Positions 17,605 through 29,147 of a stretch of 64,000 nt of DNA are shown here, one piece after another. The DNA is from Pseudomonas fildesensis. Lineage in GTDB: Bacteria > Pseudomonadota > Gammaproteobacteria > Pseudomonadales > Pseudomonadaceae. Below the pieces are notes generated by a model, which did not search any database, was not told where the DNA came from, and saw only the letters and a program-made list of their open reading frames with translations. The position numbers and the translations under genes were made by a program. The first letter of the stretch is position 1. Each line of letters opens with the position of its first letter. Where the stretch lies: contig NZ_LFMW01000002.1 of the NCBI RefSeq assembly GCF_001050345.1, forward strand, positions 62,001 to 126,000, read 5' to 3'.

Positions 17605-17817
17605 AGGAGATTGCCTATGTTGTCGAAAAGATGGCAAATCGACACAATTTGCGCCAACTGTGTAAAGTTATCGAAGGTCGTGCTAGTTTAATGTCAATTT
17701 TCGTATGCGTGGGCAAAACGTCATTCAGAACATAGAGTTGGCGCCACGTTTTAAAGCGGTTTGCACGGTGCTAAACCCCTTATTTTTCAGCATTTTTTAT
17801 TAGAGGCACGGGATTAC
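17605..17817. other. zipA upstream region with a spaced inverted repeat
   Basis: This gene-free stretch before zipA is AT-richer than its surroundings. TTGCGCCAACT (17649-17659) and AGTTGGCGCCA (17736-17746) are complementary at 10 of 11 positions and are about 76 bp apart. No clear -35/-10 pair could be fixed by eye. The zipA promoter presumably lies here. Confidence 0.4.
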
Positions 17818-18681
17818 ATGGAAATCGGTCTGCGCGAGTGGCTGATCGTCATCGGCATTATTGTCATTGCCGGTATTCTTTTTGATGGCTGGCGCCGGAT
17901 GCGCGGCGGCAAGGGCAAGCTTAAATTCCGTCTGGACCGCAACCTGTCCAACTTGCCTGACGACGACGGCGGCGCCGAGCTGCTGGGGCCGCCACGTGTG
18001 CTGGATACGCACAAAGAGCCGCAACTGGACGAGCACGACTTGCCGTCGATGAGCGCGCCGGTGCGTGAAGCCCGTGAACCGTCTTCCAAGCGCGGCAAGC
18101 GCGGCGGCGGTGCTGTGGCTGAGCCGCATCAGGGCGACCTGAACCTCGACGTCGATGACGGCCCGAGCTTCAGCAGCCGCGATGACGATTTCCCCGACGA
18201 GACCCCGACCAAGAGCGCGCCGCGCCAATCGGTAAATGATCAGCCGGCCGCCGAAGAGGTTTTGGTGATCAGCGTGATTTGCCGCGACGCCGCCGGCTTC
18301 AAAGGCCCGGCGCTGCTGCAGAACATCCTGGAAAGCGGCCTGCGGTTTGGCGAGATGGATATTTTCCACCGCCACGAAAGCATGGCCGGTAATGGCGAAG
18401 TGCTGTTCTCCATGGCCAACGCGGTCAAGCCGGGCACCTTCGATCTGGACGATATCGACCTGTTCAGCACCCCGGCCGTGAGTTTCTTCCTCGGCCTGCC
18501 AGGCCCGCGTCATCCGAAGCAAGCGTTCGACGTGATGGTGGCCGCCGCCCGCAAGCTGTCCCAGGAACTGAACGGCGAGCTCAAGGACGATCAACGCAGC
18601 GTCCTGACCGCCCAGACCATCGAACACTACCGTCAGCGCATTGTCGAGTTCGAGCGTCGCGCCCTGACACAGAAACGCTGA
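17818..18681 (+). CDS. zipA: cell division protein ZipA
   Basis: Anchors FtsZ rings to the inner membrane in gammaproteobacteria. The 287-aa protein has an N-terminal membrane helix (about residues 6-24) and a basic stretch ([17 protein letters not shown]). A charged disordered linker rich in Asp, Pro and Glu follows, then the C-terminal FtsZ-binding ZipA domain from about residue 145 ([21 protein letters not shown]). The ATG at 17818 starts directly at the membrane helix. It sits between smc and ligA, the usual pseudomonad order. Confidence 0.95.
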   Translation: MEIGLREWLIVIGIIVIAGILFDGWRRMRGGKGKLKFRLDRNLSNLPDDDGGAELLGPPRVLDTHKEPQLDEHDLPSMSAPVREAREPSSKRGKRGGGAVAEPHQGDLNLDVDDGPSFSSRDDDFPDETPTKSAPRQSVNDQPAAEEVLVISVICRDAAGFKGPALLQNILESGLRFGEMDIFHRHESMAGNGEVLFSMANAVKPGTFDLDDIDLFSTPAVSFFLGLPGPRHPKQAFDVMVAAARKLSQELNGELKDDQRSVLTAQTIEHYRQRIVEFERRALTQKR

Positions 18682-18727
18682 GGATTGGCCGCAAGCGTTG
18701 TCAGTAGAATAAGCGCACTAACATATT

Positions 18728-21126
<2,399 letters not shown>

Positions 21127-21132
21127 TGCGTC

Positions 21133-21245
21133 GATCGTTCCCACGCTCCGCGTGGGAATGCATCCTGTGACGCTCTGCGTCACGCGTTTAAAAGCGGACG
21201 CAGAGCGCCCCGAGCGGCATTCCCACCCAGAGCGTGGGAACGATC
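21133..21245. repeat. long hairpin repeat, copy C
   Basis: Arms at 21133-21161 and 21217-21245 are inverted repeats of the GATCGTTCCCACGCTC...GGGAATGC type, with internal palindromes and a central GTGACGCTCTGCGTCAC segment. It lies between ligA and the metallopeptidase gene. Confidence 0.95.
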
Positions 21246-21292
21246 TTAAGCGCTAAATGATCTAGTCTTGGTCACCCCAGGGAGAGATCGCC

Positions 21293-22456
21293 ATGTTCCG
21301 TTATTTCGAGCAACTCAGTTCGCGCATCGCTGCACCGTTCATGGCCGGATCCTCGCGTAACAGCAAGGTGTGGCAATGCCGCTGCGGGCAATCGCTGTTC
21401 TTTCGTAACAGCCAGTGCCTGGCCTGCTCGGCGCTGCTGGGCTATCAACCCCAGCAAAGCCGACTGTCGTCCCTGCAACCCGGCCCCGTGGTCGACACCT
21501 GGCTACAGGACGACAACCTCGACGCCGGCGCCTTCCGCCTCTGTGCCAATCTCGACACCCCGGCGGCCTGCAACTGGCTGATTCCGGCCCACAGTACTGC
21601 ACCGCTGTGCGTTGCCTGTGGCCTCAATCGAACCATTCCCGACCTGTCGATCCCGGAAAACCCCGAACGCTGGCGCAAAGTGGAAACCGCCAAGCGCCGG
21701 CTAGTCGCGCAACTGATCAGCCTGGGCCTGCAAGTGGTGCCCAAGAGCGCTGACGAAGACACTGGCCTGGCCTTCGACTTCGTCGGCATCGACCTCGAAG
21801 GCAACGCGCCCACCACTGGCCACGCCAACGGTCTGATCACCCTCGACATCAAGGAAGCCGACGACGCCCACCGCGAAAAAGTCCGCGTGCAAATGCGCGA
21901 GCCTTATCGCACCTTGCTCGGCCACTTTCGTCATGAGGTCGGCCATTACTACTGGGATCGCCTGATTGCCAACAGCCACTGGCTGCAACCATTTCGCAGC
22001 TTGTTCGGCGATGAGCGAGCCAGTTACGCCGACGCTCTCGACCAGCACTACCAGAACGGCCCGCGCCCGGACTGGCAGCAAACCTGCGTCAGTGCCTACG
22101 CCACCATGCACCCCTGGGAAGACTGGGCCGAAACCTGGGCGCACTACCTGCATATGATGGACGCCGTCGACACGGCGCTCGGCTTTGGCATGAGCGCTCG
22201 CGAGATGGACCTGGACTACCAGCCGTTTCCCTTGAGCACCCTCTACGACCCGGATCACCCCGGCGGCACGGCGTTCCTGTCGTTCGTCAACGCCTGGATC
22301 GAACTGGCCGGCATGCTCAACGAACTGTCACGCAGCATGGGCCAGCCGGATTTTTACCCGTTCGTGCTGCCACCGGCGGTGATCGCCAAGCTGCACTTCA
22401 TTCATCTGGTGATCCAGGAAGAGGGCGGCCGGGCCGACGAAGCCGTGACGCTGTAG
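21293..22456 (+). CDS. zinc-ribbon, zinc-dependent metallopeptidase (Peptidase_Mx type)
   Basis: A 387-aa protein without signal peptide, apparently cytosolic. It has two cysteine clusters: Cys29, 31, 42 and 45 near the N-terminus and Cys84, 93, 106 and 109 further on, suggesting two zinc ribbons. A catalytic-type HEVGH motif (His214-Glu215-His218) follows, and a conserved WEDWAETWAHYLHMMDA region downstream may supply the third zinc ligand. This matches the family annotated as putative zinc-binding metallopeptidase with an N-terminal zinc-ribbon domain. Substrate and role are unknown. The ATG has GGGAGAG upstream. Its TAG stop lies inside a REP-like repeat. No obvious operon partner. Confidence 0.85.
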   Translation: MFRYFEQLSSRIAAPFMAGSSRNSKVWQCRCGQSLFFRNSQCLACSALLGYQPQQSRLSSLQPGPVVDTWLQDDNLDAGAFRLCANLDTPAACNWLIPAHSTAPLCVACGLNRTIPDLSIPENPERWRKVETAKRRLVAQLISLGLQVVPKSADEDTGLAFDFVGIDLEGNAPTTGHANGLITLDIKEADDAHREKVRVQMREPYRTLLGHFRHEVGHYYWDRLIANSHWLQPFRSLFGDERASYADALDQHYQNGPRPDWQQTCVSAYATMHPWEDWAETWAHYLHMMDAVDTALGFGMSAREMDLDYQPFPLSTLYDPDHPGGTAFLSFVNAWIELAGMLNELSRSMGQPDFYPFVLPPAVIAKLHFIHLVIQEEGGRADEAVTL

Positions 22457-22566
22457 GAGCGAGGCGGGCGGCTAGCCCTTGCTCGCGAAGATCGTTAACG
22501 ATGACGCTGGCATTCTGGATAAGCGCGGTGCGTCTGAAATCATCGCGAGCAAGCTCGCGCCTACTG
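22453..22566. repeat. REPIN-like inverted repeat (GTAGGAGCGAG type)
   Basis: The left arm GTAGGAGCGAGGC...TTGCTCGCGA (22453-22489) is inverted relative to TCGCGAGCAAGCTCGCGCCTAC (right arm, to about 22565), with a 50-bp centre. The TAG stop of the metallopeptidase gene is part of the left arm. Confidence 0.85.
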
Positions 22567-22631
22567 GGAGCGGCGTGAAACCAGTGGGCAAGTGCTTGAA
22601 CCATCGAATATTTTTAATCCGGCACCAACGG

Positions 22632-22659
22632 TTGTAACTTCCGATGAGATCGGTACAAT
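22632..22659 (+). promoter_or_regulatory. sigma-70 promoter of the SRP RNA gene
   Basis: TTGTAA (22632-22637), a 16-base spacer, and TACAAT (22654-22659) give a good housekeeping promoter. The start point would be near 22666, about 25 bases before the mature RNA. Confidence 0.65.
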
Positions 22660-22691
22660 GGCGCGGCTTGCCGAGAGGCGAGCGTCGTTAT

Positions 22692-22801
22692 GGTGACCCC
22701 ATCGGTCCCCCCGCAACGATTACCCGTGAACCTGGTCAGAGCCGGAAGGCAGCAGCCACAGCGGGAACATTGTGTGCCGGGGTGTGGCTGGTGGGGTTGC
22801 C
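22692..22801 (+). ncRNA. ffs: 4.5S RNA of the signal recognition particle
   Basis: The conserved apical domain is plain: ACCTGGTCAGAGCCGGAAGG, then CAGCAGCCACAGCGGGAAC and GTGTGCCGGGGTGTGGCTGG, as in E. coli 4.5S RNA. GGTGACCCCATCGGTC pairs with GGCTGGTGGGGTTGCC to close the long hairpin. The outer CGTTATGG (22686-22693) pairs with CCATAACG (22803-22810), probably the precursor stem trimmed by RNases. The RNA binds Ffh to target membrane proteins. Confidence 0.95.
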
Positions 22802-22810
22802 TCCATAACG

Positions 22811-23275
22811 ATCTTCCTGCAAATCCCCCATTCCAAGTTTTGAACGAGCTTTGCTGACAATCACTGTCTGCGAACCGATTTCTGCTGTGCGCTAAACCGC
22901 ATTACGGGCGGTAAAGGGGAAATGCCTTTATCACCGGCACTATTTCCCGGCCTATCTCTTCTGTGCTTTAGTCGGAGACGAGGCACAGCCGGATAGCAGG
23001 ACCAGGAGCGACAGGATGAGCAGGGGGGGCTTTCATTTCAATCCTTGAATATTGTTGAGTCCAAGCGTCTTGCGCCACTGACAGTCGCCAAATGCCTTGC
23101 CCATTACTCCGTTTAAGTGAAAAGGCTGTGGTTCGTGAGGGCTTTTTCACACCTTTAAAATCCCTTTCTGTACATCCATAAACCGGCTTGTTAGTTTCCG
23201 CCGGCCACTTGTTTCGGAATATAACAAGGGTGTCGATTTGATATTGAAGTGCTATCACTTCTTTAACTGACAGGG
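22811..23275. other. gene-poor, AT-richer segment after ffs
   Basis: This 465-bp stretch is noticeably richer in A and T than its surroundings. Apart from a lipoprotein-leader-like remnant on the minus strand (22952-23036) it has no convincing gene. An open minus frame of 96 codons (22968-23258) does not look coding. It may be a decayed insertion. Confidence 0.45.
22952..23036 (-). pseudogene. frameshifted short lipoprotein leader remnant
   Basis: From the ATG at 23036 the frame gives MKAPPAHP, but one base off it reads PLLILSLLVLLSGCASSPT before a TAG stop at 22952. That is a lipoprotein signal with the lipobox LSGC. A run of seven C residues lies between, and losing one C would join ATG to the leader. 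It resembles short outer-membrane lipoproteins such as phage Rz1 subunits, but it is truncated. It could be a fragment or chance. Confidence 0.3.
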
Positions 23276-23803
23276 TTGCCCCGTCTTATCAGTGCTTCAG
23301 TAGGCGCTCCGGGTAAAGCCCGCAACTTGCCCGCTGATGTTCAGTGCGTCCAGTATTTGTTCAATCTGATCATTCCCAAGATGGGTTTCCCGCTCGCTGA
23401 AAACGGCAAGCCCGAGGCGCTGACCACCTGGCTCGACGACGCCTACCCCGGCAGCGTGGCAGCCTCGTCCGACGGCGTGACCCTGAGCGTGGAGCAGGGC
23501 CGTCAGCATCCTGGCTGTGTCAGCGTGTTGATGCCGGAGATCGCCACCGGCCTGGACCTGACTCAGACCGCCAACAAAAAGTGGATCGGCCTGGTGACGG
23601 TGTCGGCCGAGAAGGCTTACCTGCTGAAAACGCCAGGCGCAAAGGCCGCCAAGCGTCCGTATATCGTCAAGAATGATGTGGTCGGTGTGTTGGCGTTCAA
23701 GGACGGCTGGGCCCAAGTCGAGTTTATCAATGCCGAGGACCGTTCGTTCAGTGGCTGGATCAGCCAAACCCAGTACGCACGGCTGGCCGCGCCGAAGCGC
23801 TGA
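23276..23803 (+). CDS. peptidoglycan-binding/SH3-like hypothetical protein
   Basis: An open frame of 175 codons with normal Pseudomonas codon use, starting with a TTG and a poor ribosome site; an in-frame TAA lies 10 bases upstream. The N-terminal part (ISASVGAPGKARNLPADVQC, then VQYLFNLI) resembles the beginning of peptidoglycan-binding-type modules seen in phage- or type VI-associated proteins. The C-terminal half (VSAEKAYLLKTPGAKAAKRP, then VVGVLAFKDGWAQVEFI) looks like a bacterial SH3 domain. No signal peptide. It may be the remains of a longer gene given the atypical DNA before it. Function unknown. Confidence 0.55.
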   Translation: MPRLISASVGAPGKARNLPADVQCVQYLFNLIIPKMGFPLAENGKPEALTTWLDDAYPGSVAASSDGVTLSVEQGRQHPGCVSVLMPEIATGLDLTQTANKKWIGLVTVSAEKAYLLKTPGAKAAKRPYIVKNDVVGVLAFKDGWAQVEFINAEDRSFSGWISQTQYARLAAPKR

Positions 23804-23835
23804 TCGCACCGCCTCTCCCACATTTTTGACTTATG

Positions 23836-24699
23836 TCAGCCAAACGTTTCGCGCAGTAGTTCGGCAAACGCATCCCGTGCCAGATGCCGCTGGGTGTCCT
23901 TGTGCCAGAACAGCAGATTGTCCACGGCCGCCAATGCTTCAAATCGATACGACGCCAGCTGATTGGCCTGCTCATAGCGGGCCAGGATGCCTTCCGGCGC
24001 CAACGCCACGCCAATCCCGGCGCTGACACACCCGATGATCGTGCCCCAACTGGCATAACTGGCGATGGCCGGTTTGAAGTCATGGGGCTTGAGCCAGTTT
24101 TCCAGCGCCGCGCGATAAGGGCAGCCCGGCGGCCAGACCAGCAGGGTGCGCCCCGCCAGGTCTTCGGCGCTGCTGATCGGGGCGCTGGACGCGCTGGCGA
24201 TCAGCACCAGGCGCTCGCTGTAGACCACGCTGTGTTCCAGTTTGGCGCGTTTGCCGCCGGAGGCCACCAACGCGACATCCAGGCGATGGTGTTGCAGGTC
24301 GTCCAGCAGATTCGACCAGGCGCCGGTGACCAGTTCCAGGCTGACGTCAGGGTAGCGTCGGTGGTATTCCGCCAGCAGCGGCGGCAGACGGCCGCTGGCG
24401 CTCGATTCCACCGCGCCGATGCGCAAGGTGCCACTGGGAATGGCGTTGGCATCCACGGCGCGCTTGGATTCGTCCACCAGCGCCAGGATGCGCTCGCAGT
24501 AATCCAAAAAAATTTCACCGGCCGCGCTGATCGCCAGCCCACGTCCCGCGCGGATGAACAGCGGCGTGCCCAACTCGCTTTCCAACTGCTTGATACGCGT
24601 GGTGATGTTGGACGGCACGCAGTGCAATTGCAGGGCGGCCTGGGCCACGCTGCCGGTTTGCGCCACGGCTCGCACCATTTTCAGTTGGGCCAGTTCCAT
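23836..24699 (-). CDS. LysR family transcriptional regulator
   Basis: A 287-aa protein with the typical N-terminal helix-turn-helix (LKMVRAVAQTGSVAQAALQL, then VPSNITTRIKQLESELG) and a periplasmic-binding-like effector domain from about residue 90. It is divergent from the EamA permease at 24802 across about 100 bp, the classic arrangement for a LysR protein controlling its neighbour. The effector is unknown. The ATG at 24699 fits the family start. Confidence 0.93.
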   Translation of the reverse strand: MELAQLKMVRAVAQTGSVAQAALQLHCVPSNITTRIKQLESELGTPLFIRAGRGLAISAAGEIFLDYCERILALVDESKRAVDANAIPSGTLRIGAVESSASGRLPPLLAEYHRRYPDVSLELVTGAWSNLLDDLQHHRLDVALVASGGKRAKLEHSVVYSERLVLIASASSAPISSAEDLAGRTLLVWPPGCPYRAALENWLKPHDFKPAIASYASWGTIIGCVSAGIGVALAPEGILARYEQANQLASYRFEALAAVDNLLFWHKDTQRHLARDAFAELLRETFG

Positions 24700-24801
24700 T
24701 GCTCAGTTCCACTGATTTCAGAAGTCAGAAACGCTTAATTGTTCTGCGGCTGGCGCGGAACAAGACTGACGGCATTCCTTCCCTGTTTCTGGATGCCGTT
24801 G

Positions 24802-25770
24802 ATGAATCCCCCGTCACCCGTAAAGCTTACGCTAGTCATCGCCAGCGTGATCCTCTGTTGGGCCTATTCGCCGATTGGCGTACACCTGGGGCTGCACAGC
24901 TACAGCCCCGGTCAACTGGCGTTGGCAAGGTTTCTGATCGCTTCGGTATTCATGGGCGGCGTGGCGCTGGTGCTGGGCATCGGTCGGCCGTGTCTGCGGG
25001 ATGTGCCATGGCTGTTGGTGCTGGGTTTTTTCGGGGTGTTCCTGCACCACACCAGTCTCAATTACGGCCAGCAATGGGTGACGGCGGCGGCCTCCAGTGT
25101 GTTGGCGCAGTCGTCGCCGCTGTCCAGTGTGGTGATCGCGTTTTTCTGTTTGAAGGAGCGGGTCAGCGTCTGGCGTTGGGGTTGCGTGCTATTGGGGCTG
25201 CTCGGCGTGCTGGTGGTGATCTGGGGCGATCAAGGTATCGGCGATATCGACCCACGCGGCTTGCTGATCTTACTGGCGGCAGTCTCGTGGAGTGTTTATT
25301 TCGCCCTCCAGAAGCACTATGGCCATCGCTACAGCCCGCTGACCATGGCGTGCTACATGGTGTGGTCAGGCACTTTGATGCTGTGTGTGAACCTGCCAGG
25401 CCTGCCCGCCGCCGTGGCCCAGGCGTCCTTGCCGGAGAACCTGGCCGTGCTGGTGCTGGGCATTTTCCCCAGCGCCTTGGCGTACCTGGCCTGGGCCTAT
25501 GTGTTGAAGCACGTCGACGTCAGCCGCGCGTCGGTGGCGATGTACCTGATCCCGCCGGTGGCGATGGTGATGGCCGCGACGATGCTCGGCGAACATGTGG
25601 CCTTGCAGGTGATGCTCGGCGGGGTGATCGTGCTGGCCAGCGTGGCCGCCATCAGCCTGGAAGGGCATTGGCGCCGGCGCTTAGTTCCCGTTCAGGGAAA
25701 AGGCGCGCAACCGATGGCCATCGAGGTCCTGGGCGACAAAGGTGTAGCCGAAGTCCAGAACGGTCGGTGA
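24802..25770 (+). CDS. EamA/DMT superfamily permease
   Basis: An inner-membrane transporter with about ten helices in two EamA repeats (first from LTLVIASVILCWAYSPIG, second from GLLILLAAVSWSVYFALQ). The family exports amino acids or other metabolites. The start used is ATG 24802 (MNPPSPVKL); ATG 24793 is possible. The homologous part seems to end near EGHWRRR, but the frame runs about 30 codons further and overlaps the convergent VOC gene by 90 bp. Probably regulated by the divergent LysR protein. Confidence 0.88.
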   Translation: MNPPSPVKLTLVIASVILCWAYSPIGVHLGLHSYSPGQLALARFLIASVFMGGVALVLGIGRPCLRDVPWLLVLGFFGVFLHHTSLNYGQQWVTAAASSVLAQSSPLSSVVIAFFCLKERVSVWRWGCVLLGLLGVLVVIWGDQGIGDIDPRGLLILLAAVSWSVYFALQKHYGHRYSPLTMACYMVWSGTLMLCVNLPGLPAAVAQASLPENLAVLVLGIFPSALAYLAWAYVLKHVDVSRASVAMYLIPPVAMVMAATMLGEHVALQVMLGGVIVLASVAAISLEGHWRRRLVPVQGKGAQPMAIEVLGDKGVAEVQNGR

Positions 25771-26055
25771 CTGGAGGATGGTTGCACCACGCGCCACCCA
25801 CTGATCGTGCAGCGCATCCACAGCGGCGGTATCGGGCAACGAGAAACCTACTTCACCGCCGCCCCCCGTGATGTGGGCGGCGGGCTCCACGGTGTGGCGC
25901 GACCACAGGCCAAGCTTCACGCCGTTGTCGAGAATGAACAGGGCGAAGGTCGGGTTCAATTCAACCGGAGGCTTGTCCAGCAGGCGGCCGTAGAAGTTGG
26001 CGCTGGTGGCTGGGCTGTCGACGTACAGCACTAAATAATGGGCGACGGTGTTCAT
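25681..26055 (-). CDS. VOC superfamily protein (glyoxalase/bleomycin resistance type)
   Basis: A small 124-aa cytosolic protein with the beta-alpha-beta-beta-beta repeats of the vicinal oxygen chelate fold (VAHYLVLYVDSPATSANFY at the start; FVAQDLDGHRLRAF at the end). Members include glyoxalases, drug-binding proteins and dioxygenases, so the reaction cannot be named. The ATG at 26055 has AAGGAG a few bases upstream. Its 3' end overlaps the EamA gene tail to tail. Confidence 0.85.
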   Translation of the reverse strand: MNTVAHYLVLYVDSPATSANFYGRLLDKPPVELNPTFALFILDNGVKLGLWSRHTVEPAAHITGGGGEVGFSLPDTAAVDALHDQWVARGATILQSPTVLDFGYTFVAQDLDGHRLRAFSLNGN

Positions 26056-26109
26056 GCAGGCTCCTTGAGGACGGGCGGTTAAGTGAGGCCAGTCTATGAG
26101 GAGGGAGTG

Positions 26110-26877
26110 TCAGTTTTTGTCAGGAGTCTGCTGGGGTGACTCACTTTTCCCGGTGTACAGCTTGACGATGTCGTCGATCTCGCCCGACATCTTCATCCGC
26201 AACAACGTACGCAGGATTCGTTGCACCGGCACCTTTGGGTCGTTGCGCACTACGCAGCCCACACTTTGCTCCTCGATAACGGCGACCTTGTGCAACGGCT
26301 GGCTCGATGGCAGGTTGTGGTTGAAGCGGTCCACTGTCCATTCGTTACTCACCGCATACTGGAAGCGTCCAGCCACCAGTTTTTGCAACACCTGCTCTTC
26401 ACTGCGGGAGTTGTCGCGGGTGAGCTGACCACTGGCAAACAGCGGCTCGAGGGTTGGGTAACGATAGTTGAGCACCGTGCCGATTGACTGTGGCGCCAGT
26501 CGGTTTACCTGTACCGGCTGCGGCGAGCTCTCGGTACTCACCAGTACGTTGCGCTGCACCAGCAACGGGATGCTCCATGTGTAGTCGCCGGACAGGTTGT
26601 CGAGCCAGGCCTGGGCCATATAGCAGCGCACATCGATGTCGCCATGCTGCATGGCACTGCCAATGCGCGCCCGGGCCAGTACGTGGAATTCGGCGGGGTG
26701 CCCGACCTGGGTGGCCAGGCTCAACATCAGGTCATACAAAATGCCTTGGGTGGGTCGACCCTCTTCAAGCTGCACCACGGGCATCGCCCAGCTGTCGGAA
26801 ACAGAGAAACGCAACGGTGCGGGCGCCGCGAGGCTGGCCGTGGTGATCAGCCATAAAGCGCCCAGGAATACGCGCAT
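26110..26877 (-). CDS. periplasmic solute-binding protein family 3-like
   Basis: A 255-aa protein with a clear signal peptide (MRVFLGALWLITTASLAAPA) followed by a transporter substrate-binding fold (PLRFSVSDSWAMPVVQLEEG...GILYDLMLSLATQVG). There is no ABC permease nearby, so it may be an orphan binding protein or a periplasmic sensor-like protein. The ATG at 26877 starts the signal peptide. The frame extends upstream into the dnaX promoter region. Divergent from dnaX. Confidence 0.8.
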   Translation of the reverse strand: MRVFLGALWLITTASLAAPAPLRFSVSDSWAMPVVQLEEGRPTQGILYDLMLSLATQVGHPAEFHVLARARIGSAMQHGDIDVRCYMAQAWLDNLSGDYTWSIPLLVQRNVLVSTESSPQPVQVNRLAPQSIGTVLNYRYPTLEPLFASGQLTRDNSRSEEQVLQKLVAGRFQYAVSNEWTVDRFNHNLPSSQPLHKVAVIEEQSVGCVVRNDPKVPVQRILRTLLRMKMSGEIDDIVKLYTGKSESPQQTPDKN

Positions 26878-27010
26878 ACACTCTCCGGGTTCAGGCCTTT
26901 TGCGGGCAAGTGTGCAGAGCTTAGTCAGATTAGACGAGCGTGCCGGATGCAATTTCCCCCTTGCTCCGCTAGCATTACCGGCTCCCGCTTCCCAGTTGCG
27001 ACGGTTTTCG

Positions 27011-29104
27011 ATGAGTTATCAGGTTCTTGCACGTAAATGGCGTCCGCGCTCGTTCCGCGAAATGGTCGGCCAGACCCATGTGCTCAAGGCTCTGATCAAT
27101 GCCTTGGACAGCCAACGGCTGCACCACGCCTACCTGTTTACCGGTACTCGGGGGGTGGGCAAGACCACCATTGCGCGCATCATCGCCAAATGCCTGAACT
27201 GTGAAACCGGTATCACTTCAACGCCCTGCGGCACCTGCTCGGTGTGCCGCGAGATCGACGAGGGGCGCTTCGTCGACCTGATCGAGATCGACGCCGCGAG
27301 CCGAACCAAGGTCGAAGACACCCGTGAACTGCTCGACAACGTGCAGTACGCGCCCAGCCGTGGCCGCTTCAAGGTCTACCTGATCGACGAAGTGCACATG
27401 CTATCCAGCCACTCGTTCAACGCGCTGTTGAAAACCCTGGAAGAGCCGCCGCCCTACGTAAAATTCATCCTGGCCACCACCGACCCGCAGAAACTTCCGG
27501 CAACGATTTTGTCGCGGTGCCTGCAGTTCTCCCTTAAAAACATGACCCCCGAGCGCGTGGTCGAGCATTTGACCCATGTGCTGGGCGTCGAGAACGTACC
27601 GTTCGAAGACGACGCACTGTGGCTGCTCGGCCGCGCCGCTGACGGCTCGATGCGTGACGCCATGAGCCTCACCGACCAGGCCATCGCCTTCGGTGAAGGC
27701 AAGGTCATGGCCGCCGACGTGCGCGCCATGCTCGGCACCCTCGACCACGGTCAGGTGTTCGACGTGCTGCACGCGTTGATTGAAGGCGACGCCAAGGCGT
27801 TGCTCGAAGCCGTGCGCCACTTGTCGGAGCAAGGCCCGGACTGGAATGGCGTGCTCTCGGAAATCCTTAATGTGCTGCACCGCGTCGCCATCGCCCAGGC
27901 GCTGCCGGAGGGTGTCGACAACGGCCATGGCGACCGCGATCGCGTATTGGCCCTGGCCCAGGCGTTGCCGGCCGAAGATGTGCAGTTCTACTACCAGATG
28001 GGCCTGATCGGTCGCAGGGATCTGCCCCTGGCGCCGGACCCGCGCGGTGGCTTTGAAATGGTCCTGCTGCGGATGCTGGCCTTCCGGCCCGCCGACTCGG
28101 CAGACGCGCCGAGACAGCCGCTAAAGCCAGTGGGGATCAGCCAGGCCACAGTTGATTCCGCCAAACCAGTGGCTGGCGCTGCGGTTGTCGCGCCAGTGGT
28201 TGCTACGCCTGCACCGGTTGTGCCGGTTGCAGTGGTGCCTGCGCCTGCGCCCGTTGTGGCGGAGGCTGTGGTTGAGCCGGAACCGGTTGTCGAAGCCGAG
28301 CCCGAGCCCGAGCCCGAGTCCGAGTCTGCGCCTGTCGTCGACCTGCCCTGGAATGACCCGGTCGAAGCTGAAGCCGAAGTGGAGCTGCTGCCCGCCGTGG
28401 ACCCCGTACTGGAAACCGCTGGCGAGCAGCCCGAGCTGACGCCAATGCCGGCACCGACGCCGGACAGCGTGGTTCCGGCAGCGCCCGAGTGGGTTTCAGC
28501 CCCCGTTCCAGAGCCGACTGTCGCCCAGGTCGAAGCGGCAACGCCCGGCATCGACCTCGACGACGAACCGCCGCTGGACGAAGACTACATCGAGCCAGAC
28601 ATGGATTCGGCCTACAGCTACCTGGACGAACTCGCCAGCGAGCACACCGCCGAGCCGACACCCGAGCCGGAAGCGGAACCCGCTGCGGCCCCGGCCACCG
28701 GCCTGGCCCTGCAATGGCTGGAGCTGTTCCCGAAACTGCCGATCTCTGGCATGACCGGCAGCATTGCCGCCAACTGCACTTTGATTGCCGTCGATGGCGA
28801 CCATTGGCTGCTGCACCTGGACCCGGCCCACAGCGCCCTGTTCAACGCGACCCAGCAGCGCCGCCTCAACGATGCCCTCAACCAGTACCATGAGCGCACG
28901 CTGACCATCGCCATCGAGCTGATCAAGCCCGAACAGGAAACCCCGGCCCAGGCCGCCGCCCGCCGGCGCATCAACCGCCAGCGCGAGGCCGAAGAGTCGA
29001 TCCAGGGTGATCCGCTCATCCAGCAAATGATGCAACAGTTCGGTGCGGTCGTCCGTCACGATACTATTGAACCTGTCGAAGCCCCGGTGCCCCAGGCGTC
29101 ATAA
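27011..29104 (+). CDS. dnaX: DNA polymerase III subunit tau/gamma
   Basis: The clamp-loader ATPase of the replisome. The 697-aa protein begins [15 protein letters not shown]. It has Walker A GTRGVGKT (residues 45-52), a zinc module (Cys61, 64, 73, 76 and 79 nearby), the DEVHMLS Walker B, and the SRC sensor (ILSRCLQF). A long Pro/Glu/Val/Ala-rich linker (about residues 375-560) leads to the C-terminal tau domain that contacts the polymerase. No A AAA AAG slippery sequence was seen, so a gamma form by frameshift is not predicted. First gene of dnaX-ybaB. Confidence 0.97.
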   Translation: MSYQVLARKWRPRSFREMVGQTHVLKALINALDSQRLHHAYLFTGTRGVGKTTIARIIAKCLNCETGITSTPCGTCSVCREIDEGRFVDLIEIDAASRTKVEDTRELLDNVQYAPSRGRFKVYLIDEVHMLSSHSFNALLKTLEEPPPYVKFILATTDPQKLPATILSRCLQFSLKNMTPERVVEHLTHVLGVENVPFEDDALWLLGRAADGSMRDAMSLTDQAIAFGEGKVMAADVRAMLGTLDHGQVFDVLHALIEGDAKALLEAVRHLSEQGPDWNGVLSEILNVLHRVAIAQALPEGVDNGHGDRDRVLALAQALPAEDVQFYYQMGLIGRRDLPLAPDPRGGFEMVLLRMLAFRPADSADAPRQPLKPVGISQATVDSAKPVAGAAVVAPVVATPAPVVPVAVVPAPAPVVAEAVVEPEPVVEAEPEPEPESESAPVVDLPWNDPVEAEAEVELLPAVDPVLETAGEQPELTPMPAPTPDSVVPAAPEWVSAPVPEPTVAQVEAATPGIDLDDEPPLDEDYIEPDMDSAYSYLDELASEHTAEPTPEPEAEPAAAPATGLALQWLELFPKLPISGMTGSIAANCTLIAVDGDHWLLHLDPAHSALFNATQQRRLNDALNQYHERTLTIAIELIKPEQETPAQAAARRRINRQREAEESIQGDPLIQQMMQQFGAVVRHDTIEPVEAPVPQAS

Positions 29105-29147
29105 CACCGGGCTATTAATTGATCCACGTACTTTTGAGGTGATTCCC

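Noticed and set aside
22968..23258. 96-codon minus ORF next to ffs
   Set aside because: Composition does not look coding and the only protein-like signal (the lipoprotein leader) is in another frame.
22811..23803. Intact prophage or genomic island
   Set aside because: Under 1 kb, with no integrase, no attachment repeats visible and flanked by core genes; at most a remnant.
27011..29104. Programmed frameshift for a gamma form in dnaX
   Set aside because: No A AAA AAG-type slippery run with a downstream hairpin was seen.
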